Of a stretch of 16,126 nt of DNA, positions 1 through 6,389 are shown piece by piece. Position 1 is the first letter of the stretch, and each line of letters opens with the position of its first letter. Source of the DNA: JAEUMW01 sp039807745. GTDB taxonomy: Bacteria > Pseudomonadota > Gammaproteobacteria > Burkholderiales > JAEUMW01. Below the pieces are notes generated by a model. That model saw only the letters and a list, made by a program, of their open reading frames with translations, was not told the DNA's origin and made no database searches. The DNA lies in NCBI GenBank assembly GCA_039807745.1, contig JBDHRV010000080.1, positions 1-16,126 of the forward strand. Reading direction: 5' to 3'. Made by a program: the position numbers and the translations under genes.

Positions 1-3000
1 ACCCGCACGCCCCGATCGCTCCGCACGCCGTGCAGAACTCGCAGCCGTCCTTCTTGATCACCGCCTGATTGCCGCATTCCTTGCAGAGCTTGCCGCGCAC
101 GTGCAGTGACACTTCCGCCATCTCGCGGGCGCTGTCGGGGATCTCCAGCACGCCCATCTCCTTCACCGGATAGCCGCGCTCGTCGAGCACGCCGAGCATC
201 GCGTAGCGGTGGATGATGAGCCGCGCGACGTACGCCACGGTGCTCGGAAAATTCTCCTGACCTTCGCCGGCGGGAACTCTCGCCATGAAATCGCCGAGCG
301 GTTCGGAGTAGTTCAGCAGCTTGCGCAGCTTCATGCCGATCCATGCCGGATCAATCACGCGCATGTCCAGCGAGAGCAGCTTGCACAGCCCGTCGAGCAC
401 GCGCGGATAAACGCCTGCCATCCACACCGAGTACGGGCGCCGCTGTCCACCGGGCAGCACCAGCTCCTTGAGGCCCAGCACGAAGTCGTCGCCCGCCGCG
501 ACGTTGAGCACGTCCACGGTCCACGACATGGTGCCGTCGGTGCCGGTCTTCGGCTCCTTCTGCGCGAAGAGCGCGTCGAGCACGGGCGAGGGCTCGTCGC
601 GGCCGTCGAGCCCGCCGAGCTGTTCGACGCGGAAGCGGACGATGCGCGCGAACGCCGCGACGAGGCTCGGCACGCGCACCGGCTTGCCTTCCGGCGGCAT
701 GGGGCAGTCGAACGAGTCGTCGCCGGAGGTCTTCGCGAGGATCTCGAGCTTGCGGCGCAGCCACGCCTTGTCCTCGGCGCGCATGTCCATGGAAAGCGTC
801 TTGGCGACGGCGCCCAGCCCCCGCGGCTGCTCGATGCCGTTCACCCAGACCTCGAACGGCTTGGGCTGCCCGTTCTCGACGTGGCCGACGAAGATCGCGA
901 ACTTGCCGTGCGGGGATTCGACCATGTAAGTCCACGACGGATTGCCGCCGCTGAGCTTTGGCCGCCCCGGCCAGCGCAGGCTGTAGAGCGCGGGCTGCGG
1001 TGCGGCATCGAGCGCGATGCGGCGATCGGAGTCGGTGGTGTCGAGGTCATAGGGCTGCTGCGCCTCGGGCGTCTTCGTCGTGTCGATCGACAGCACGCTG
1101 CCGAGCACGCTGTTCGGTCGGTACGTGGTGATGCCCTTGAGTCCCGCCTTCCAGGCTTCCGCGTAGAGGTCCTTGAAGTCCTCATACGGATAGTCCTCGG
1201 GCACGTTCACCGTCTTGCTGATGGCGGAATCGACGAAGGGTGCGACCGCCGCGACCATGCGCATGTGATCGAGCGCCGAGATGTCCATCGCGGTGACGAA
1301 ATACGGCGGCAGCGCGTCGACGTCGCCGCCCAGGTGACGATACAGCCGCCATGCGTGATCCTCGACGGCGTAGGTCTTCATCGTGCCGTCGGGCTCGCGC
1401 TTCTTGCGGTTGTAGAACCACGAGTACGGCGGCTCGATGCCGTTGCTCGCGTTGTCGGCGAAGGCGAGCGAGATCGTGCCGGTGGGCGCGATGGAGAGCA
1501 GATGGCTGTTGCGCAGGCCGTGTTTGCGGATCTTCACTTTCACCGTATCCGGTAACCGCGAGGCAAAGCGCGGCGGAGCGAGGAACTTGTCCGCATCGAG
1601 CACCGGGAAGGCGCCTTTCTCTTTCGCCAGCGTCACGGACGCGAGGTAGGCTTCGTCGCGCATGAACTCGGCGATGCGTGCCGCCATCGTCCGCGCTTCG
1701 GGTGAGTCGAACCGGAGGCCGAGCATGATGAGCGCGTCCCCCAGCCCGGTGAAACCGAGGCCCACACGGCGCTTCGCCTTCGACTCCGCGTCCTGCTCGG
1801 CGAGCGGCCAGACAGTGACGTCGAGCACGTTGTCGAGCATGCGCACCGCCGGATGAATCACTTCGCGCAGCGCATCGAAGTCGAACGCTGCACGCTCGGT
1901 GAACGGGTCGGACACCATCAGCGCGAGATTGATGCTGCCGAGGCAGCAGCACCCGTAGGGGGGCAGCGGCTGTTCGCCGCAGTTGTGCACGTGGAGGCCG
2001 TTCGCATCGAAGGCATGTACGTCGGCGACGGTCACGTCGAAGACAGGCTCGATGCCGTCCTCCACGACGCTCTCCACTGTGGCGACGAAGCGCTCGCGAT
2101 TGAGGCTGCGGGCATAGCACGCGAGCAGTGCATCGAGTCGCGCCGACTTCTCGGTGTCGGCGAAGCCGATTGCGTCGCGAAAGCGCGGCAGGTTGTCGTT
2201 GCTCACGACGAGTTCGTGCACCGCCTGCGTCGAGTACGTCTTCTCGCCGCCCCTGCCATCGGGCATCGCCTTGCGGCCGGCCGGCTTGCGATCGGCGTAG
2301 ATCTTCGATGCGATGCCCAGGCGCAGCAGCATGCGCTGGACGCGCGCGAGGTTCTCGCCATCGGACTGCGTGAGCCGGACGCTGACGCCTTTCTCCTGCG
2401 ATCCCTGCACCGAGCCGTTGGCGTCGAACAGGCCGCGCAGAATCCCGCGATAGAAATCCGACGACGCCGTCTCGATGCTGTCCGTGATGCGCTTGGCGCG
2501 GGGCGTCAGGCCGAGCGAAAGGGCCAGACGGCGCAGGGCAGCCAAGGCGAGCCGGAATTCACCGCGCCCCGCGATCGGCGACTGCCAGCCGCGGAAATCG
2601 GCACGGTGGGGGAGGGTGTCCGCCGCGGCCAGCGCGGCCTGCATGATGCCGGCGGCTCCGAGCGACGCGACCCATCCGCCGTTCGCTTCGCGGCGGGCCG
2701 CGGGATCCCAGACGCTCAATATCGCCTTGTCGTCCTTGAGGGTGCCGTCGCCGATCAACAGGCCCACCAGATAGCCGTCCGCTTCGGTATGCGCGCCCTC
2801 CCAGCCGTCGCGGGCGCGATGGTCGTGGAGCACGATCTCGTCGCCGGGGCGCAGCGCATCGGCCGGGGTCCACTCGGATTCGAGCGCGCTGCGCGAACGA
2901 TGCGTGACGCGGCGCACGAGATGGTCCCCGGTCAGGCGGAGCGCATATCCCTCGCGGGTCGAGAGGCGGTACACGCGCTTCTCGCCAGTCGCGAAGAAGC

Positions 3001-3988
3001 CGTCGGACAGGACCGCGTGCGCACGGCCGTCCACCAATGCCTCGAAGCGCGCGCCGATCAGGTCCCCCACCTGGCGCGCACCGGCGTCGGTCATCACCCA
3101 CGTGTCGGCAGTCACGCAGGGGTTGGTCGCCTCGATCCCCTCCACGTACGAGAGGTTGTTGTCCTCGTTCACACGGTCGATGAAGATGACCCCCGGCTCG
3201 GCGTGGTCGTAGGTGGAATCCATGATCTGTTTCCACAGCTCGCGCGCCTTCACCCGCCGATAGACCCAGAGGCCGTCCTCGCGCCGGTGCGCGCCGGCTT
3301 CCAGAAAGTCGGCGGACGGCTCGCGCTTGTGGATGAGCTCCCAGTCGGCGTCGGCTGCCACCGCGCGCATGAATGCGTCGGTCACGGCCACGCTCACGTT
3401 GAAGTTCTTGAGGTCGCCGTGGTCCTTGGCGTGGATGAAGTCCTCGACGTCGGGGTGGTCGCAGCGCAGGATGCCCATTTGGGCGCCGCGGCGCGCACCG
3501 GCCGATTCCACCGTCTCGCACGAGCGGTCGAACACGCGCATGTACGACACCGGGCCGCTCGCGCGGCTGTCGGTGCCCTTGACGTGGGCGCCGCGCGGCC
3601 GGATGGCCGAGAAGTCGTAGCCGACGCCGCCGCCGCGGCGCATGGTCTCGGCCGCCTGCATGAGGGCGACGTAGATGCCCGGGCGGCCGTCCACGGATTC
3701 GGACACGGAGTCGCCCACGGGCTGCACGAAGCAGTTGATGAGCGTGGCGCGCAATTCGGTGCCGGCGGCGGAGTTGATGCGGCCGCCCGGGATGAATCCG
3801 TGCTGGAGGGCCTTGTAGAACACGGGCTCCCAGTGCGCCGGGTCGCGCTCGACCGCAGCCAGTGCGCGCGCCACGCGCCGCCGCACGTCTTCAACGGTGC
3901 GCTCTTCGCCCTTCGCGTACTTCTCCTGGAGCACGTCGAGGGTGACGGGCTGCGGCAGTATTCCGAAATCGCCTTCGTATGGTTTCAT
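1..3988 (-). CDS. nrdJ: Adenosylcobalamin-dependent (class II) ribonucleoside-diphosphate reductase NrdJ, intein-containing; C-terminus truncated by window edge
   Basis: The enzyme reduces ribonucleotides to deoxyribonucleotides in the cytosol, using adenosylcobalamin to make the radical. The reading frame is open from ATG 3988 to the window edge: 290 residues, a 379-residue intein, then about 660 more residues. Numbering the extein alone, seen are a redox cysteine in LINCF (C86), GGGVGYDFSAIR near 130, NPCGE with the thiyl-radical cysteine C291 plus N289 and E293, the partner cysteine within YGCCC (C301-C303), and the phosphate-binding PTGTIS (from P456). From about 620 there are two tandem homologous blocks resembling the TSCPD-type C-terminal region of class II enzymes. 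These are followed by a Cys-rich tail (CKECG, then CEFCTACG) that probably carries electrons or zinc. The stop is probably just outside the window. ATG 3988 is chosen because the protein start looks family-like. An in-frame GTG at 4012 lacks a ribosome site, and the ATG itself has only a poor one. NrdR-like boxes lie upstream. Confidence 0.95.
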   Translation of the reverse strand, partial: MKPYEGDFGILPQPVTLDVLQEKYAKGEERTVEDVRRRVARALAAVERDPAHWEPVFYKALQHGFIPGGRINSAAGTELRATLINCFVQPVGDSVSESVDGRPGIYVALMQAAETMRRGGGVGYDFSAIRPRGAHVKGTDSRASGPVSYMRVFDRSCETVESAGARRGAQMGILRCDHPDVEDFIHAKDHGDLKNFNVSVAVTDAFMRAVAADADWELIHKREPSADFLEAGAHRREDGLWVYRRVKARELWKQIMDSTYDHAEPGVIFIDRVNEDNNLSYVEGIEATNPCVTADTWVMTDAGARQVGDLIGARFEALVDGRAHAVLSDGFFATGEKRVYRLSTREGYALRLTGDHLVRRVTHRSRSALESEWTPADALRPGDEIVLHDHRARDGWEGAHTEADGYLVGLLIGDGTLKDDKAILSVWDPAARREANGGWVASLGAAGIMQAALAAADTLPHRADFRGWQSPIAGRGEFRLALAALRRLALSLGLTPRAKRITDSIETASSDFYRGILRGLFDANGSVQGSQEKGVSVRLTQSDGENLARVQRMLLRLGIASKIYADRKPAGRKAMPDGRGGEKTYSTQAVHELVVSNDNLPRFRDAIGFADTEKSARLDALLACYARSLNRERFVATVESVVEDGIEPVFDVTVADVHAFDANGLHVHNCGEQPLPPYGCCCLGSINLALMVSDPFTERAAFDFDALREVIHPAVRMLDNVLDVTVWPLAEQDAESKAKRRVGLGFTGLGDALIMLGLRFDSPEARTMAARIAEFMRDEAYLASVTLAKEKGAFPVLDADKFLAPPRFASRLPDTVKVKIRKHGLRNSHLLSIAPTGTISLAFADNASNGIEPPYSWFYNRKKREPDGTMKTYAVEDHAWRLYRHLGGDVDALPPYFVTAMDISALDHMRMVAAVAPFVDSAISKTVNVPEDYPYEDFKDLYAEAWKAGLKGITTYRPNSVLGSVLSIDTTKTPEAQQPYDLDTTDSDRRIALDAAPQPALYSLRWPGRPKLSGGNPSWTYMVESPHGKFAIFVGHVENGQPKPFEVWVNGIEQPRGLGAVAKTLSMDMRAEDKAWLRRKLEILAKTSGDDSFDCPMPPEGKPVRVPSLVAAFARIVRFRVEQLGGLDGRDEPSPVLDALFAQKEPKTGTDGTMSWTVDVLNVAAGDDFVLGLKELVLPGGQRRPYSVWMAGVYPRVLDGLCKLLSLDMRVIDPAWIGMKLRKLLNYSEPLGDFMARVPAGEGQENFPSTVAYVARLIIHRYAMLGVLDERGYPVKEMGVLEIPDSAREMAEVSLHVRGKLCKECGNQAVIKKDGCEFCTACGAIGACG
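1982..3118 (-). mobile_element. Intein with LAGLIDADG homing endonuclease inside NrdJ, 379 aa
   Basis: This in-frame insertion splits NPC-GEQPL of NrdJ. It begins at Cys1 (codon 3116-3118) and ends at Asn379 (codon 1982-1984), followed by Cys+1, which is the NrdJ catalytic cysteine. Splicing blocks are visible: block A (CVTADTWVMTDAG, residues 1-13), block B with TGDH (63-66), block F with His368 (VTVADVHAFDANG), and block G ending His378-Asn379. All residues for standard class 1 splicing are therefore present: Cys1, TxxH His66, penultimate His, terminal Asn and Cys+1. The central part (roughly residues 85-330) is a DOD-type endonuclease. Motif 1 is LVGLLIGDG (117-125, acidic D124). Motif 2 is LRGLFDANG (227-235), where the catalytic acidic position is Asn234. 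The frame is intact with no stops, and codon bias looks like the host gene. Ribonucleotide reductases are well-known intein hosts and NPC/GE is a plausible conserved insertion site. Splicing activity is inferred, not shown. Confidence 0.96.
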
Positions 3989-4013
3989 GATCGTTGCGCT
4001 GTGGAGTGACACG

Positions 4014-4035
4014 GAAGCGGGGGAGCCCCCGCTTC
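4014..4035 (-). promoter_or_regulatory. Hairpin in nrdJ 5' leader
   Basis: Read on the minus strand, GAAGCGGGG and CCCCGCTTC form a perfect 9-bp stem around a GCTC loop, about 25 nt upstream of the nrdJ ATG. No T-run follows, so it is not an intrinsic terminator. It may stabilise the mRNA 5' end or affect translation, given the weak ribosome binding site. Confidence 0.45.
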
Positions 4036-4043
4036 GCCCGGAA

Positions 4044-4059
4044 ATTCAATATATTGTGC
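4044..4059 (-). promoter_or_regulatory. NrdR box 1 upstream of nrdJ
   Basis: The palindromic core CAATATATTG (4047-4056) matches the central CWATATATWG of the NrdR consensus exactly, and the flank TGC on one side fits the outer TGT. NrdR is the ATP/dATP-sensing repressor of ribonucleotide reductase genes. The site lies 56-71 bp upstream of the nrdJ start, in an AT-rich patch likely to include the -10 element (TATATT on the minus strand), so binding would block transcription. Confidence 0.7.
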
Positions 4060-4075
4060 GGTGCCTCCGCACTCG

Positions 4076-4091
4076 GCACGACATATGGTAG
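4076..4091 (-). promoter_or_regulatory. Degenerate NrdR box 2 upstream of nrdJ
   Basis: GCACGACATATGGTAG agrees with the 16-bp NrdR consensus at about 10 positions. Its centre is 32 bp from that of box 1. Paired NrdR sites typically sit about three helical turns (31-32 bp) apart, which is the main reason to accept this weaker match. Confidence 0.5.
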
Positions 4092-4238
4092 CCGAAGCCG
4101 GGCAGGTTATCCATCGGCGCGTACCTTCGGGCCGACTGCCAGGGGCAGACTACTCCCGCGGAAGCTCGCCAAGTGAGCCCGCTTCCCTAGACTTCGACCC
4201 CTACGCGCGGCGGGGTTGGGGACGGCCCGACGCCGGCT

Positions 4239-4268
4239 CCGACAGCGGGCGGCCCAACGTCGTACAAT
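4239..4268 (+). promoter_or_regulatory. Sigma70-like promoter for nadE-mscM
   Basis: The -35-like CCGACA (4239-4244) is separated by 18 bp from a -10-like TACAAT (4263-4268), about 57 bp upstream of the nadE ATG. The -10 matches 5 of 6 and the -35 matches 4 of 6 positions. Predicted from sequence only. Confidence 0.45.
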
Positions 4269-4325
4269 CGGCGCTTTTCCGACGAACGGGACACTCGGCA
4301 CCCCGCGAGCGTCACCTCCCCCACG

Positions 4326-6389
4326 ATGATCCACGACAGCGGATTCTTCAACCTGTATCGCCACAACTTCGTGCGCGTGGCGGTGGCCGTGCCGGTCGTG
4401 CGCGTGGCGGACCCGTCGCACAATGCTGCGCAAACGGTCGCACTGCTCCAGGAGGCGGCGGCGCGACAAGCGGTGCTCGTGGTGTTCCCCGAGCTCGGGC
4501 TCTCCGCCTACACGTGCGAGGACCTGTTCCACCAGCAGGCGCTCCTCGACGCCTCGCTGGCCGGGCTCGCCGAAGTGGTCACAGCCTCCCGCGACGTTCC
4601 GGTCGTGGCGGTGGTGGGGGTGCCGCTCAAGGTCGATCACATGCTGTTCAACTGCGCGGTGGTGATCTACCGGGGACGCATTCTCGGGGTGGCGCCGAAG
4701 ACGTACCTGCCGAACTACCGCGAGTTCTATGAGCTGCGCCAGTTCGCGCCCGCGGACGCCGCGCGATCGGCCGAGATCGATCTGCTCGGGCAGCGCGTAC
4801 CCTTCGGCAATCGGCTGCTGTTCCAGGCGGCGAACCACCCCCTCTTCACCGTTTACGCAGAGATCTGCGAAGACCTGTGGGTGCCGGTGCCGCCGTCGTC
4901 TTACGCCGCACTGGCGGGGGCGACCCTGATGGCGAACCTGTCCGCCTCGAACATCACGATCGGCAAGGACGAGTATCGCCACAGCCTGGTCTCGAATCAG
5001 TCGGCGCGCTGCCTTGCCGCCTACCTCTACAGCGCGGCGGGACAGGGCGAGTCGACCACTGACCTCGCCTGGGATGGCCAGGGTCTGATCTACGAGAACG
5101 GCACCCGCGTCGCCGAGACGCGGCGCTTCCAGACCGAGGCGCAACTGGTGGCCGGCGACATCGACCTCGACCGGCTGACGCAGGACCGCATGCGGCAGAC
5201 CACCTTCAGCGATTCGGCGCGGCGCCACCGGGAGGAGCTCGCGAAGTTTCGGGTCGTGAGCTTCGAGCTCGAGCTGCCGGCCGGGACGCTGCCGCTCATG
5301 CGCACCTACGAGCGCTTTCCCTACGTGCCGAGCGATGCGTCGCGGCGCGACGAGCGCTGCGAGGAGGTGTACCGCATCCAGGTGCAGGGGCTCGCCACGC
5401 GCCTCAAAGCGGCGGGCGTGCGGAAGATCGTGGTCGGCATCTCCGGCGGGCTCGACTCGACCCAGGCGCTCGTCGTGTGTGCGAAGGCGGTCGACCAGAT
5501 GGGGCTGCCGCGGTCGAGCATTCTCGGCTACACGATGCCGGGATTCGCCACCAGCGAGCGCACGCTCGACCAGGCGCGGCGGCTGATGGCGGCGGTCGGC
5601 TGCAGCGCGGCGGAGATCGACATCCGTCCGAGCTGTCTGCAGATGCTGAAGGACATCGGGCATCCGTTCGGCGACGGTCAGCCGGTGTACGACATCACCT
5701 TCGAGAACGTGCAGGCCGGCGAGCGCACGAATCATCTCTTCCGCATCGCCAATCATCACGGCGGCATAGTGGTCGGCACGAGCGACCTGTCAGAGCTTGC
5801 GCTCGGCTGGTGCACCTACGGCGTCGGCGATCACATGGCGCACTACCACGTCAACGCGAGCGTGCCGAAGACGCTGATCCAGTATCTGATCCGCTGGGTG
5901 GCGGAGACCGAGGAACTCGGTGCGGGCGTAAGCGACGTGCTGCGCGAGGTGCTCGCCACCGAGATCAGCCCGGAGCTCGTGCCGGGCGAAGTGAACGGAC
6001 AGCCGGCACAGCGCACGGAAGACGTGGTGGGACCCTACGAGCTGCAGGACTTCAATCTCTATTACACCCTGCGGCTCGGCTACCGTCCCTCCAAGGTCGC
6101 GTTCATGTCCTGGTGCGCCTGGCGCGACCGCTCCACCGGCCCGTGGCCGGACATCCCGGAGGCGGCGCGGCATGCCTACCGCATCGGCGAGATCAAGCGC
6201 TGGCTGGCGGTGTTTCTGCGCCGCTTCTTCGAGCAGAGCCAGTTCAAGCGCAGCTGCATCGCGAACAGCCCGAAGGTGGGTTCGGGCGGATCGCTCTCGC
6301 CCCGCGGCGACTGGCGCTCACCCAGCGACGGCGTGGCGCTGCCCTGGCTCACGGAGCTAGCCGCGGTGCCGGAGCAGGACCCCGAGTGA
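4326..6389 (+). CDS. nadE: Glutamine-dependent NAD+ synthetase
   Basis: Catalyses the last step of NAD+ synthesis: nicotinic acid adenine dinucleotide is adenylated with ATP and amidated with ammonia released from glutamine. The 687-aa two-domain form resembles the long actinobacterial-type enzyme (about 680 aa). The N-terminal nitrilase-fold glutaminase (about 15-300) shows the Glu-Lys-Cys triad: E56 in FPELGLS, K125 in PKTYLPNYREFYE, C181 in EICEDLW. The C-terminal synthetase (about 350-660) has the PP-loop SGGLDST starting at S373, then FENVQAGERT, GTSDLSELALGW and the ending SPKVGSGGSLSPRGDWR. No clear ribosome binding site precedes ATG 4326, but homology to family N-termini (the FVRVAV strand at about 15-20) supports this start. 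The stop overlaps the GTG of the next gene by a GTGA junction, suggesting co-translation with the channel gene. Function is secure; the exact start is slightly less so. Confidence 0.96.
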   Translation: MIHDSGFFNLYRHNFVRVAVAVPVVRVADPSHNAAQTVALLQEAAARQAVLVVFPELGLSAYTCEDLFHQQALLDASLAGLAEVVTASRDVPVVAVVGVPLKVDHMLFNCAVVIYRGRILGVAPKTYLPNYREFYELRQFAPADAARSAEIDLLGQRVPFGNRLLFQAANHPLFTVYAEICEDLWVPVPPSSYAALAGATLMANLSASNITIGKDEYRHSLVSNQSARCLAAYLYSAAGQGESTTDLAWDGQGLIYENGTRVAETRRFQTEAQLVAGDIDLDRLTQDRMRQTTFSDSARRHREELAKFRVVSFELELPAGTLPLMRTYERFPYVPSDASRRDERCEEVYRIQVQGLATRLKAAGVRKIVVGISGGLDSTQALVVCAKAVDQMGLPRSSILGYTMPGFATSERTLDQARRLMAAVGCSAAEIDIRPSCLQMLKDIGHPFGDGQPVYDITFENVQAGERTNHLFRIANHHGGIVVGTSDLSELALGWCTYGVGDHMAHYHVNASVPKTLIQYLIRWVAETEELGAGVSDVLREVLATEISPELVPGEVNGQPAQRTEDVVGPYELQDFNLYYTLRLGYRPSKVAFMSWCAWRDRSTGPWPDIPEAARHAYRIGEIKRWLAVFLRRFFEQSQFKRSCIANSPKVGSGGSLSPRGDWRSPSDGVALPWLTELAAVPEQDPE

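Larger units (their letters stand above)
3989..4325. other. Divergent intergenic region between nrdJ and nadE (337 bp)
   Basis: No credible protein-coding gene lies here; ORFs crossing it have no family character and overlap nrdJ or nadE. The nrdJ-proximal half holds a 9-bp hairpin (4014-4035) and two NrdR-like boxes. The nadE-proximal end holds a sigma70-like promoter (4239-4268). Between them, 4092-4238 contains only small inverted repeats, for example CTGCC/GGCAG at 4136-4148 and GGAAGC/GCTTCC at 4160-4186, with no recognisable tRNA or riboswitch core. Confidence 0.7.

Noticed and set aside
209..4009. Long plus-strand ORFs (448 and 718 codons) opposite nrdJ
   Set aside because: They are antisense to a fully recognisable NrdJ/intein frame, have Arg/His/Val-rich composition without motifs, and arise from GC3 bias.
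4092..4200. Possible cobalamin riboswitch ahead of the B12-dependent nrdJ (GGATAACCTGCC on the minus strand resembles part of a B12 box)
   Set aside because: The rest of the conserved core is missing, the match has an insertion, and the segment lies upstream of the likely promoter/NrdR region, so it would not be transcribed as leader.
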